Made by a program: the position numbers and the translations under genes | DNA from: Rhodobacteraceae bacterium UBA6796 | GTDB lineage: Bacteria; Pseudomonadota; Alphaproteobacteria; Rhodobacterales; Rhodobacteraceae | DNA: 64,000 nt | Assembly (NCBI GenBank): GCA_002452815.1 | Contig: DKFM01000017.1 | Span: 1 to 64,000 of the forward strand | Direction: 5' to 3' | Shown here: positions 1-8,732 of the stretch, in pieces | Numbering within the stretch: position 1 is the first letter of the stretch | Layout of the letters: each line of letters starts with the position of its first letter | Notes under the pieces: model-generated | The model's input: the letters and a program-made list of their open reading frames with translations, nothing else | The model's database searches: none | Told to the model about the DNA's origin: nothing

Positions 1-167
1 CTGCGCACCGCACGCGTCGTCCTGTGCAGGACTGGGCACTGAAACGGGCGTTGCGCAGATGCATCACCGCTCGGGGTGAAGCCTCGGCAATGACCAAATA
101 GTGCCGGAGCGGGTTGTGTTTCCGGTAAAGAGCCGATGATTGAGCGCAGCTGACTTCTTGTAATTTC
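1..167. other. Non-coding leader, no gene seen
   Basis: No convincing reading frame is present. The stretch is somewhat less GC-rich than the genes that follow and probably holds the promoter of the downstream exopolysaccharide genes, but I cannot point to a clear -35/-10 pair. Confidence 0.4.
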
Positions 168-2273
168 GTGGAACTGATGGCCCCCAATCACTCTCAGAAT
201 GTCCTGCGTTCCGGCATCCTTGCCCTGTGCCTTTGCGGGACCGCCGCGTTTGCCGACGGCATTTCCAGCTTCGGCACGCCGGGCCTGATCGACATGCCGA
301 GCGCCACCACGACACCGGACGGCACCTTCACCTTCACCACCGCGGTCCTGCCCAAGGAATACCGCAATACGCTGCATTTCCAGATCACCCCGCGCCTGTC
401 CGGGGTGTTTCGCTATTCGGTTCTCGACGGCTACCAGCCGAACGGCGGGGATCGCTATGACCGCAGTTTCGACCTCCACTATCAACTGCGCGCAGAGAGC
501 CCCCGGTTTCCCGCCCTCGCCATCGGCCTGCGGGATTTCGGTGGCACCGGGATTTTCAGTTCGGAATACCTGGTGGCCAGCAAGCACATCGGCGAGCGGT
601 TCACCTTCACCGGGGGCATCGGCTGGGGCAGGCTGGGCTCTTATGGCGGCTTCACCAATCCACTGGGCATCATCGACGACCGGTTCAAGACCCGCCCCGC
701 TCCGATCAGCGCAATCACGGACACGGGGCGTGTCTCGTTTGATCACTTCTTCCGCGGGGACGCCGCGTTCTTCGGTGGTGTGGAATATCAGCTGAACGAG
801 CGCACGCGGCTGGTCGCGGAATATTCGTCGGACGCCTATACGCAGGAAGTCGCGCGGATGGGCTATGATCACAGCACGCCGATCAATCTGGGCATCGACT
901 ACCGCGCGACGAAGAACATGACGCTGAGCGCGTTCACCATCGGCGGAGCGCAGTTCGGCGCCAAGCTGAGCTATGTGCTTGATCCGCGTCGCCCGCCCTA
1001 CCCCGGCGGCACCGAACGCCCGGTCGATCCGATCCTGCCGCGCGGCGATCTGCTCGCTTTGGGCTGGTCGGTGGCCGAGCCCGACGCCAACCGCGCGCGC
1101 CTGACCGGCGCGCTCGACCTTCAGGGGCTGGTACTGGAAAGCTATGCCCAGGAGGGCAGCCGCGCCCGCATCGTGATCGACAACCCGCGCTATCCCGCCG
1201 CGGCCGAAGCGATCGGTCGCACAGCGCGCGCGATGGCCAACACGCTGCCGCCCGAACTCGAAACCTTCGAGATCACCCTGGCGACGGACGGCATGCCGGT
1301 ATCGCGCGCGACCCTGCGCCGCGCAGACCTGAGCGAGCTGGAGCATGCCTGGGATGGCAGCTGGCAGAGTTTCGTGCGGACCGATTTTGCGGATGCCCCC
1401 GACCGGCTGCCGCCCGACCCCGGCACCTACCCCCGCCACGCCTGGTCGCTTCTGCCCTATTATGCGCTGTCGCTGTTTGATCCCGACGGCCCCGCGCGGA
1501 TGGATCTGGGCGCGGAACTGTCGGGCAAATACACCTTCGCCCCCGGCCTGTCGGTCTCGGGCGCGGTGCGTCAGAAACTGGTGGGCAATCTGGACAGTTC
1601 GGACCGGATGTCGAACTCGGTGCTACCGCATGTGCGCTCGGACCAGGCGCTGTATGACAAGACCAGCGGCCCGAAAGTGATGCGGCTGACTGCCGACTAT
1701 CTGTTCCGCCCCGGGCAGAACCTGTATGGGCGGCTTTCGGCGGGCTATTTCGAGCAGATGTATGCCGGGGTCTCGGGCGAGGTGCTGTGGTATCCGGTCG
1801 ACAGTCGGCTGGCCCTGGGAGCCGAGATGAACTATGTCGGACAGCGCGATTACGAAGGGGGCTTCGGCCTGACCGATTACCGGATCGGAACCGGGCATGT
1901 CTCGGGGTATTACGATTTCGGCAAAGGCTATCTCGGCCAGCTGGACGTGGGGCGCTATCTTGCGGGCGACTGGGGCGCGACCTTCTCGCTCGACCGCGAA
2001 TTCGATAACGGCTTCCGTGTCGGCGCCTTCTTCACCCTGACCGATGTATCCTTCGACGACTTCGGCGAAGGCTCTTTCGACAAGGGCATCCGCATCGTCA
2101 TTCCGGTCGACTGGCTCGCCGGAACCCCTGCGAAAAGCTTTGTGTCGCAAACGATCCGTCCGGTTCAGCGCGACGGCGGCGCGCGCCTGTCGATCGCCAA
2201 CCGGCTTTATGGCGAGGTGCGTTCGGGCAACGCCAACGAGCTTGAAGATCGCTGGGGCAAGTTCTGGAGATGA
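168..2273 (+). CDS. yjbH: YjbH-family exopolysaccharide outer-membrane protein
   Basis: A 701-residue exported protein of the YjbH family (DUF940), which acts in the outer membrane during exopolysaccharide secretion. It has an N-terminal signal peptide with a hydrophobic run LALCLCGTAAFA, then the family opening 'FGTPGLIDMPSA' near residue 37. Long stretches of alternating polar and aromatic residues resemble beta-barrel strands, and the size is typical. The open frame begins with GTG at 168; an ATG at 177 is an equally plausible start. The stop overlaps the next start as ATGA, so translation is coupled to the YjbF-like lipoprotein. The usual yjbEFGH order is not kept here. Confidence 0.85.
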   Translation: MELMAPNHSQNVLRSGILALCLCGTAAFADGISSFGTPGLIDMPSATTTPDGTFTFTTAVLPKEYRNTLHFQITPRLSGVFRYSVLDGYQPNGGDRYDRSFDLHYQLRAESPRFPALAIGLRDFGGTGIFSSEYLVASKHIGERFTFTGGIGWGRLGSYGGFTNPLGIIDDRFKTRPAPISAITDTGRVSFDHFFRGDAAFFGGVEYQLNERTRLVAEYSSDAYTQEVARMGYDHSTPINLGIDYRATKNMTLSAFTIGGAQFGAKLSYVLDPRRPPYPGGTERPVDPILPRGDLLALGWSVAEPDANRARLTGALDLQGLVLESYAQEGSRARIVIDNPRYPAAAEAIGRTARAMANTLPPELETFEITLATDGMPVSRATLRRADLSELEHAWDGSWQSFVRTDFADAPDRLPPDPGTYPRHAWSLLPYYALSLFDPDGPARMDLGAELSGKYTFAPGLSVSGAVRQKLVGNLDSSDRMSNSVLPHVRSDQALYDKTSGPKVMRLTADYLFRPGQNLYGRLSAGYFEQMYAGVSGEVLWYPVDSRLALGAEMNYVGQRDYEGGFGLTDYRIGTGHVSGYYDFGKGYLGQLDVGRYLAGDWGATFSLDREFDNGFRVGAFFTLTDVSFDDFGEGSFDKGIRIVIPVDWLAGTPAKSFVSQTIRPVQRDGGARLSIANRLYGEVRSGNANELEDRWGKFWR

Positions 2274-2947
2274 GACCGATGCATGCCCTCTCGCGCCTTG
2301 TGATCTGTGCGCTTTGCGCCGCACCGCTGCTTGGATGCTCGTCCGATCCGCAAACCCAGAAACAGCTCTCGGCCCTGCCGCTGATGCGCAAATCCGCACC
2401 GGAACCTGCCGCAGGCTTTCTGGCGGCCCACAAGGCCGGGGCGCCCGCCGTCATCGCCGTGCAGGAAAACCGCCCCGAGGTCATCGCGGTGTTCCTGCGT
2501 CAGGCCCTGTCGGATCGCAGCGGCGTGGGCACCTGGATCACCGCCGATGGCTCGCAGCTGATGTTCGAAGATGGCATCGTGGTCGGCACGCGCGGCTTTG
2601 GCGCGGATCTCATGGCCTCTGACGTTTCGGATGTGTTGCCGCTGGTGCAAGGCATGGGCGATGGCATCGCCACCCATCTGATGACGCAGATCGACGGTGA
2701 CGACCACGCCGTTACCCGCGCCTTCAAATGCCGTATTTCCCGCGCGGGGATCGACAGCGTGGTGATCGGCACCACCCCCGTGTCCACACAGACGATGGTT
2801 GAAGATTGCCGCGGTTCTGATACCTCATTCGCCAACTATTACTGGGTCGTCCCCGCCACCGGCGAGATCGTTCAGTCAAGCCAGTGGGCGGGTCCACTCA
2901 TCGAGCGGGTGTCGGTTCGCAAGATCATTATTCCGGCAGAGCAATGA
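2270..2947 (+). CDS. yjbF: YjbF-family (GfcB-like) lipoprotein
   Basis: A 225-residue predicted lipoprotein with the lipobox LLGC around residue 20 (first mature residue Cys). The body matches the YjbF/GfcB family of group-4-capsule and Yjb exopolysaccharide lipoproteins, with the C-terminal pattern 'GEIVQSSQWAGP'. It should sit in the outer membrane facing the periplasm and partner YjbH. The start overlaps the yjbH stop by 4 bp. The assignment comes from pattern and context, not from an alignment. Confidence 0.8.
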   Translation: MRPMHALSRLVICALCAAPLLGCSSDPQTQKQLSALPLMRKSAPEPAAGFLAAHKAGAPAVIAVQENRPEVIAVFLRQALSDRSGVGTWITADGSQLMFEDGIVVGTRGFGADLMASDVSDVLPLVQGMGDGIATHLMTQIDGDDHAVTRAFKCRISRAGIDSVVIGTTPVSTQTMVEDCRGSDTSFANYYWVVPATGEIVQSSQWAGPLIERVSVRKIIIPAEQ

Positions 2948-2983
2948 CCTTGCCTCGGCCGAAGACGTAAACTGGAGAGCGCT

Positions 2984-4345
2984 GTGAAATATTTGCTGAT
3001 TGCCCTGATGACGACCTCGCTGACGGGGTGTGGCGTTGTTTACAACAGCTCTTCGGTTTCGCCCGGCATCACGGAAGAAGGCAAGGTGCGCGTTCTTCCG
3101 ATCACCGCCGAAACGGTGATGGTGGCGAACAAGGGGCCCTATCAGCCCAAGGCCCTGCCTGCCTATTTTTCGCAAACGGCAGGCGTGCGCAGTTCCGGCG
3201 GGGGCGGGATTGCGCCGCCGCCCACCGCCTTTGACCGCGTCAGCCGGCCCGCAGACATGGAAACCCGGTTGCCGCCCGCCGTCGCCCCCGGAAACTATCG
3301 GATCGGTGTCGGCGACGTGGTGTTGCTGGCCACGCCGAAATCGGGATCGACGGTCGAACAGCTGACCGGCATCCTGGCCGCGCAAAGCTCGCGTCAGGGG
3401 TACACGGTGCAGGACGATGGCACGATTTCGGTGCCCAATGTCGGGCGTGTGCAGATCGCGGGCCAGACCGTCGAGGATGCCGAGGCGACGCTGTTCCAGC
3501 GCTTCCTCGACCAGCAGATCGACCCCACCTTCTCGCTCGAAATCGCGGAATTCCACTCCAAGAAAGTGACCATCGGCGGCGCGGTCGGGGCCCCGGCCGT
3601 GGTGCCGATCACGCTTTCGCCGCTGTATCTGGACGAGGCCCTTGCCGCTGCGGGCGGGGCGACGGCGGCCGACATCGACTATGCGACGGTGCGCCTGTAT
3701 CGGGACGGCACGCTGTATCAGATTCCGCTCAAGGACCTGTATAACCGCCGGGGGGCGCAGCGCATTCAGCTGGCGGCGGGCGACAGCATCTTCGTCGACA
3801 GCGAATACGAACTGGACAAGGCCGCCGCCTATTTCGAAGAACAGATCAAGCTTGCGACCTTCAAGCAAGCCGCCCGCCAGGCGGAACTGACCGCACTGAG
3901 CACCGAGGTCGACATCCGCCGCGCTGCGCTGGAAGAGGCGCGCAGCAATTTCGATGCCCGCCTGAAACTGGGCGCCGAGGCGCGCGATTACGTCTACATC
4001 ACCGGCGAGGTAGGCAAGCAGCAACGCTTTGCGCTGCCCTACGACCAGAAGGCCAATCTGGCCGATGCGCTGTATGATGCGGCCGGGGGCATTCCTGCGA
4101 AAACCGGCAGCCCGAAGGAAATCTATGTGCTGCGCGGTTCGGACAATCCGCTGGAGTTTGCCTCCATCACCGCGTGGCATCTGGACGTCCGCAATGCGGC
4201 GGCATTGATTCTGGCGACCCGCTTCGAATTGCACCCCAATGACGTGATTTTCGTTGCCGCCCATCCCGTTACCCATTGGAGCAACGTCGTGAACTCCATC
4301 ACCCCGTCGTTGATCTCGACCACGGTGGGCGCTGTAACGGACTAA
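2984..4345 (+). CDS. Wza-like polysaccharide export lipoprotein with coiled-coil insert
   Basis: A 453-residue outer-membrane polysaccharide export protein. It has a lipobox LTGC (Cys16), a Poly_export domain from about residue 105 ('YRIGVGDVVLL', then 'DDGTISVPNVGRV'), and SLBB-like segments ('KKVTIGGAVGAP' and, later, 'DYVYITGEVGKQQRF'). Between them, about residues 272-332, lies an unusual Glu/Ala/Lys-rich helical stretch likely to form a coiled coil. It starts with GTG 36 bp after yjbF and ends at a strong terminator. No Wzc/Wzz partner is visible, so this may be a reduced export module with YjbH and YjbF. Confidence 0.85.
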   Translation: MKYLLIALMTTSLTGCGVVYNSSSVSPGITEEGKVRVLPITAETVMVANKGPYQPKALPAYFSQTAGVRSSGGGGIAPPPTAFDRVSRPADMETRLPPAVAPGNYRIGVGDVVLLATPKSGSTVEQLTGILAAQSSRQGYTVQDDGTISVPNVGRVQIAGQTVEDAEATLFQRFLDQQIDPTFSLEIAEFHSKKVTIGGAVGAPAVVPITLSPLYLDEALAAAGGATAADIDYATVRLYRDGTLYQIPLKDLYNRRGAQRIQLAAGDSIFVDSEYELDKAAAYFEEQIKLATFKQAARQAELTALSTEVDIRRAALEEARSNFDARLKLGAEARDYVYITGEVGKQQRFALPYDQKANLADALYDAAGGIPAKTGSPKEIYVLRGSDNPLEFASITAWHLDVRNAAALILATRFELHPNDVIFVAAHPVTHWSNVVNSITPSLISTTVGAVTD

Positions 4346-4383
4346 GCGCGCCCCGCACCGGCATGAAGAACCGAAAAACGAAA

Positions 4384-4407
4384 GGGCGCCCCAAAGGCGC
4401 CCTTTTT
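4384..4407 (+). terminator. Bidirectional rho-independent terminator
   Basis: GGGCGCC (4384-4390), a 5-nt loop and GGCGCCC (4396-4402) are flanked by A and T tracts, so it works on both strands. It separates the rightward exopolysaccharide genes from the leftward small gene that ends at 4446. Confidence 0.9.
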
Positions 4408-4445
4408 GATTGGTTGCGACCTGGCCTGCAAGCCAAGCGACCTGG

Positions 4446-4733
4446 TTAGTTGGTGGTCGAGGTCGTCGCAGTGGTCGACGAAGTCGCACTGTTCCCGCCA
4501 AGAGCGACCGCCGCGGCGCCCAGCACCGCAGCCGGCGCGAACACCGCAAAGTTGGTCGCCTGACCGATCTGGAACGCCCCTTGGGGCAGTTGGGTAGTCG
4601 GCACGCACTGGCCCGCGGGATTAAATACCATACCCGCCGGACAGATGCCCGGCTGAACCGGAACATTTTGCGCAAAAGCCGGAACGGAGAAAAGGGCGGC
4701 ACCCACGGCGAAGACTTGGAAGAGTTTGTTCAT
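4446..4733 (-). CDS. Small exported protein with hydrophobic Ala/Gly segment and Ser/Thr tail
   Basis: A 95-residue protein. ATG at 4733 was chosen over upstream frames because a signal peptide (MNKLFQVFAVGAALFSVPAFA) begins exactly there. The mature part has two cysteines in 'GICPAGMVFNPAGQCVP', then a hydrophobic segment 'FAPAAVLGAAAVALGG' and a tail made almost only of Ser, Thr and Asn. It may be a secreted or membrane-associated small protein. The function is unknown; its position next to exopolysaccharide export genes suggests, but does not prove, a cell-surface role. Confidence 0.7.
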   Translation of the reverse strand: MNKLFQVFAVGAALFSVPAFAQNVPVQPGICPAGMVFNPAGQCVPTTQLPQGAFQIGQATNFAVFAPAAVLGAAAVALGGNSATSSTTATTSTTN

Positions 4734-4877
4734 GGTAAGCTCGCTTGAAAATAAGAAACGCTTTGTCCTGATACCATATTGCGCTGCACCTGCACAGCCT
4801 TGAATAGCTTCCCCTCCCACTGCCAGGCTCAGAAATACATGCAATTTGTGGATTTTGCGTGGGTTTGCCTGAATCTT

Positions 4878-4901
4878 GGCATGTTGCACAACCGACATGC
4901 C
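4878..4901. promoter_or_regulatory. Inverted repeat, candidate operator
   Basis: GGCATGT, 10-bp spacer, ACATGCC: perfect 7-bp arms in a non-coding divergent region. The binding protein is unknown. Confidence 0.35.
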
Positions 4902-4932
4902 GTTTCATCTACATCTGTTTGTCTGAAACCTC

Positions 4933-4954
4933 CCTGTCCGCCTATCCCGACAGG
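4933..4954. promoter_or_regulatory. Inverted repeat, candidate operator
   Basis: CCTGTC, 10-bp spacer, GACAGG: perfect 6-bp arms, 31 bp after the neighbouring dyad. The CTG-N10-CAG lux-box spacing is not met (the spacing is 14), so a LuxR site is not supported. Confidence 0.3.
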
Positions 4955-5141
4955 ACACCCACAAACGCGCCCCGAATCGTTCTATTGGCCAGATTGTCTA
5001 TGAATTTTAATGACATCCCAAGGCTGCAGCGGGGCCGGGTAAAGCTTCCTTAAAGGTTCCGCGCTTCACTGCTCTCGACGGTGCGGGCGGCTTGCTGCCG
5101 CGTGGTGAAGGCCGTCGCACAGATTACCGGGGTGGTATCCA

Positions 5142-5684
5142 ATGAACATCAACGCGTTATTTGCGCGGGCGGCGCCTGCGTGTCTGCATGCCTTTGTGCT
5201 TTTCGCTGCGGTCCTTCCGGCGGCCCTGCTGATGCTTGTCTTGCCCGCCGCGCCTGCAGCGGCGCAGGCGATCGGCTATGCCCCCCGTACCGTCATCATC
5301 GGCAATGACATGGGCGGGGATGTCGGCGCCCGCGCCAACAAGATTGCCGCAATGCGTGCGCAAGGGCGGCGCGTGGCCATCGTCGGCACGGCCTGCTATT
5401 CCTCTTGCACGATGTATCTGGGCATGGCGGGCACCTGTATAAGCCGCAAGACCCAGTTCGGTTTTCACAAGCCGAGCTTCTATGGCGCCGAACTGTCGCC
5501 TGCCAAATTCGAATACTGGTCGCAGATTATCGCCCAGCACTATCCTACGGCCCTGCAAGAGTGGTATCTGCGCGCCGGTCGTTACAGCACGAACCTGATC
5601 CGCATAAGTGGCGCTGAACTGATCCGGCTGGGCGTATCCGAATGCGACAGCCCCTCGCAAAATGCGCAAGCGGCCACGCACTAG
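5142..5684 (+). CDS. Periplasmic protein, possible ClpP/crotonase-like fold
   Basis: A 180-residue protein with a long hydrophobic N-terminus ending in APAAAQA, so probably exported. The core 'GTACYSSCTMYLGMAG' followed by 'TQFGFHKPSFYG' resembles COG3904-like periplasmic proteins. In those, a small-residue/Ser motif and a following His-containing strand recall the ClpP/crotonase fold. Two cysteines flank the Ser-Ser pair and could form a disulfide. I cannot demonstrate a complete catalytic triad. It is a stand-alone gene between the exopolysaccharide locus and puuB. Confidence 0.6.
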   Translation: MNINALFARAAPACLHAFVLFAAVLPAALLMLVLPAAPAAAQAIGYAPRTVIIGNDMGGDVGARANKIAAMRAQGRRVAIVGTACYSSCTMYLGMAGTCISRKTQFGFHKPSFYGAELSPAKFEYWSQIIAQHYPTALQEWYLRAGRYSTNLIRISGAELIRLGVSECDSPSQNAQAATH

Positions 5685-5941
5685 GCGCGAGACTTGTTGC
5701 ATTTCACAGTCAGAACACGACGGTCGCGGCCCGCGGCGTGCCATGTCTCTTTGGAAGCAACGGCTTGAGACGCTCCATCCGGGCGACAGTCGGCCAATGA
5801 AGGTTGTGCCCATCGGCACATCGCCTCACGCCAGAGGCCCGAAATCAATGGGTCTGGGGCCTAAAACTCTGCGCCGCAAGCAGGGGCGGCCGCGCCAGTC
5901 CGCGCGCACCGCCTGCAAGCCCGCAGGGCAGGAATTCGCCG
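5685..5941. other. Intergenic, nothing recognised
   Basis: This 257-bp stretch lies between convergent genes. No clear terminator, repeat copy or small gene is visible. Confidence 0.4.
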
Positions 5942-7264
5942 TCAGACGCCCAGCTTGTCGCGGGCGGCATACCACCACGACCCGATGACCGAATAGGGCA
6001 CGCGGAACATGCGCCCACCCGGGAACGGATACCACGGCAGCTTGGCGAACACGTCGAACCGGGTCAGATCGCCATTGATCGCCTCGGCCAGAATGCGCCC
6101 GAAAGTGTGCGATCCGGTGACGCCATGGCCGCTGTAGCCATGCGCGAAATAGGTATTCGCCCCGATCCGCCCCATCTGCGGCACGCGCGAGAACGAGAGC
6201 GCGAAATTGCCGCTCCAGGCATAGTCGATCTCAATACCCTTGAGCTGCGGGAACACCTTGTCAAGGTTGGTGCGCAGCTTGGCCTTGATGTCCTTGGGGT
6301 CGGCGCCGCCATAGACCGTGCCGCCGCCGAACAGCAACCGGTTGTCGGCCGACATGCGATAGTAATCAAGGATATAGCGCACATCCTCGACGCAGACATC
6401 GGTCGGCATCAGATCACGCGCCATCGCCTCGCCCAACGGTTTGGTTGCCATCACCTGGGTCGAGACCGGCATCACCCGCCAGGTCAGGGTGGGCACGACA
6501 TGGCCCAGATAGGCGTTGCCGCACAGCACCAGCGTCTTGCAGGTGATCTGCCCCTGCGCGGTTCTGACCACCGGGCGCGCGGCTTCGGTATCAACCGAGG
6601 TCACCGGCGACATTTCATAGATCACGCCGCCAAGGCTCTCGAACGCCGCCGCCTCGCCAAGCGCCAGGTTCAGCGGGTGCATATGCCCGCCCGAATGGTC
6701 GATCATGCCGCCCACATAGAGGTCAGAGTTGACATGCGCGCGCATCTCGTCGCGGCTCAGCATGTCCTGGTTGTGCAGCCCGTAACCGGCCCAGAGCGCG
6801 CGGCGCTCCTCCAACTCCTGCATGTGCTTGTGGGTCAGCGCGGCAAAGACGTTGCCGTCCTTCAGATCGCACTGGATGTTGTAGGTCTTCACCCGCTCGC
6901 GGATGATCTGGCCGCCTTCCTGCACCAGACCGGCGACGAAGGTCGCAGTATCCTTGCCATAGCGCTTCTCGATGGTCTGCAAGCTGGCATTGAGCCCGTT
7001 GACGATCTGCCCGCCGTTGCGCCCCGAGGCGCCCCAGCCGACGCGCGCGCCTTCGACGATGGCCACCTTGTACCCCTTTTCGGCCAGATGCAGCGCCGTC
7101 GACAGGCCCGAATACCCTGCCCCCACGACGCAAACGTCGATTTCATGGCTGCCGCTCAGCGCCGGGCGTTCCGGCGCCGGGTTGGCCGAGGCGGCGTAAT
7201 AGCTGGTCGTATGCGCGCCGGTCCCGGCATAGGGGTGCGGTTGCAGATTGGTCATGGCGTTCAT
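5942..7264 (-). CDS. puuB: FAD-dependent gamma-glutamylputrescine oxidoreductase
   Basis: A 440-residue flavoprotein of the DAO family. An FAD/Rossmann motif 'VCVVGAGYSGLSTALHLAEK' lies near the N-terminus, followed by 'GWGASGRNGGQIVNG', characteristic of PuuB-type amine oxidases that oxidise gamma-glutamylated putrescine to the aldehyde. The ATG at 7264 was chosen because it overlaps the stop of the upstream synthetase gene (TGATG), whereas longer frames run into that gene. The pair puuA-puuB is the usual core of the gamma-glutamyl polyamine route. A similar amine could be the true substrate. Confidence 0.85.
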   Translation of the reverse strand: MNAMTNLQPHPYAGTGAHTTSYYAASANPAPERPALSGSHEIDVCVVGAGYSGLSTALHLAEKGYKVAIVEGARVGWGASGRNGGQIVNGLNASLQTIEKRYGKDTATFVAGLVQEGGQIIRERVKTYNIQCDLKDGNVFAALTHKHMQELEERRALWAGYGLHNQDMLSRDEMRAHVNSDLYVGGMIDHSGGHMHPLNLALGEAAAFESLGGVIYEMSPVTSVDTEAARPVVRTAQGQITCKTLVLCGNAYLGHVVPTLTWRVMPVSTQVMATKPLGEAMARDLMPTDVCVEDVRYILDYYRMSADNRLLFGGGTVYGGADPKDIKAKLRTNLDKVFPQLKGIEIDYAWSGNFALSFSRVPQMGRIGANTYFAHGYSGHGVTGSHTFGRILAEAINGDLTRFDVFAKLPWYPFPGGRMFRVPYSVIGSWWYAARDKLGV

Positions 7265-8613
7265 CAGACGGCCTCCAGGTAGGAGTGATATTCGAAATCG
7301 GTGACATGGCGGGTGAAGCGGCTCAGTTCCTGCTGTTTGCACTGCACGAACATCCGCTTCAGACGTTTGGAATAGATCTGCTCGACATGCTTGCCGCGGT
7401 TGAAGGCGTCGATCGCCGAGGCCCAGTCATAGGGCAGGTGCGCGTGGTCCTGGCTATAGGCATCGCCGGTGATCGGCTTGGCCGGTTCCCACTGGCTTTC
7501 GATCCCCATCAGCGCGCCACCCAGGATCGAGCACAGCACAAGATAGGGGTTGGCATCGGCCCCGGCGACCCGGTGCTCGATCCGGCGCGCCTTGTGGCTG
7601 CCGCCCGGAATGCGGATCGCTGCGGTGCGGTTTTCATAGCCCCAGGCCACGCTGGACGGCGCATGCGCGCCCGGCAACAGGCGCCGGAACGAGTTTTCAT
7701 GCGGCGCGAAGACCAGCGTGTTTTCCTGCATGGTGCGCAACAGCCCGGCCACAGCGTGCCGCAGCATATCGGTGCCTTCGGGGCCGCCGTTGTCGAAGAC
7801 ATTCTTGCCCGCCGCGTCCGCCAGCGAGAAATGCACATGCATCCCCGATCCGGCGCGGTCGCCGTAGGGTTTGGCCATGAAGGTGGCAGCAAAGCCGTGC
7901 TTGCGCGCGATGCCCCGCACCAGCCGCTTGAACAGCACCGCATCGTCCGCCGCCTTCAGCGGATCGGCCACATGCATCATGTTGATTTCAAACTGCCCGG
8001 CGCCGTTTTCGGAAATCGCCGCATCGGCCGGAATGCCCTGCGCGCGGCACCCGTCATAGACCTCGTTCAGGAAGGCGTCGAAGTGCTGCAATTCGTCCAG
8101 CGACAGCGCGCCATCGGAATCCAGCCGCTTGCCGGTGACCGGCGAACAGGGCGGTTGCGGTGCCGATTGCGAGGGGTCCACGACATAGAATTCCAGTTCG
8201 GTCGCGACGACAGGGGTCAGGCCACGGGCCTTGAAGCGTTCGACAATCGCGGCCAGTGCGCGGCGCGGATCGCCCGGGAAATCGCTGCCGTCTTCCTGCC
8301 GCATCCACAGCTGGGCAAAGGCGGCAGGGCGGCTGATCCAGTCCACCGGGCTCAGCGCGCGGCCGGTGAAATCGCACAGACCGTCCGCATCGCCGGTATC
8401 GAACACCAGTTCGTTGCCCTCGATATCCTCGCCCCAGATGTCCATGCCCAACAGCGACAGCGGCATCCGCAGACTTCCGTCCAGGATCTTGTCCAGCTGA
8501 TCCACGGGCACGCGCTTGCCGCGCATCACCCCGTTCAGGTCGCAGATGCACGCAAAGATCGTCTCGATTTCCGGACGCTCTTCGAGCCACGCCATCGCTT
8601 CCGCCGTCGTCAT
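7264..8613 (-). CDS. puuA: Gamma-glutamylpolyamine synthetase (glutamine synthetase family)
   Basis: A 449-residue GS-fold enzyme that would ligate glutamate to putrescine or a related amine using ATP. Visible GS motifs are 'ATELEFYVVD', 'ENGAGQFEINM', 'GSGMHVHFSL' and 'RIPGGSHKARRIEHRVAG'. The start at 8613 is preferred over one five codons upstream because AGGGGA precedes it at good spacing. It is co-transcribed with puuB (1-bp overlap) and divergent from a GntR/FCD regulator, with repeated ATGTGATAT boxes between. GlnA itself is unlikely, because the adjacent oxidase and the sequence type point to polyamine or amine metabolism. Confidence 0.82.
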   Translation of the reverse strand: MTTAEAMAWLEERPEIETIFACICDLNGVMRGKRVPVDQLDKILDGSLRMPLSLLGMDIWGEDIEGNELVFDTGDADGLCDFTGRALSPVDWISRPAAFAQLWMRQEDGSDFPGDPRRALAAIVERFKARGLTPVVATELEFYVVDPSQSAPQPPCSPVTGKRLDSDGALSLDELQHFDAFLNEVYDGCRAQGIPADAAISENGAGQFEINMMHVADPLKAADDAVLFKRLVRGIARKHGFAATFMAKPYGDRAGSGMHVHFSLADAAGKNVFDNGGPEGTDMLRHAVAGLLRTMQENTLVFAPHENSFRRLLPGAHAPSSVAWGYENRTAAIRIPGGSHKARRIEHRVAGADANPYLVLCSILGGALMGIESQWEPAKPITGDAYSQDHAHLPYDWASAIDAFNRGKHVEQIYSKRLKRMFVQCKQQELSRFTRHVTDFEYHSYLEAV

Positions 8614-8629
8614 TCGATTCCCCTGCAAA

Positions 8630-8658
8630 ATGTGATATCATTTTCGAGGATGTGATAT
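8630..8658. promoter_or_regulatory. Direct repeat ATGTGATAT, candidate GntR operator
   Basis: ATGTGATAT occurs at 8630-8638 and 8650-8658, exactly 20 bp apart (two helical turns). The first copy contains the palindrome TGATATCA. The region divides puuA from the divergent GntR regulator, so it is a good candidate for autoregulation and puuAB control. Confidence 0.5.
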
Positions 8659-8732
8659 TTTTACACGTTGTGTCAACTCTCAAGGCACGTCATCTTCGGG
8701 GTGACCATTTCCAAAGACCGGGCCACGCATTG

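Larger units (their letters stand above)
4734..5141. other. Intergenic region with two dyads
   Basis: This 408-bp divergent region separates two small exported proteins and is less GC-rich than its surroundings. It has no convincing gene. It holds two inverted repeats with the same 10-bp spacer: GGCATGT/ACATGCC (4878-4901) and CCTGTC/GACAGG (4933-4954), possibly operators. Confidence 0.5.

Noticed and set aside
4933..4954. LuxR-type box
   Set aside because: The CTG to CAG distance is 14 rather than 10, and no luxR/luxI gene is nearby.
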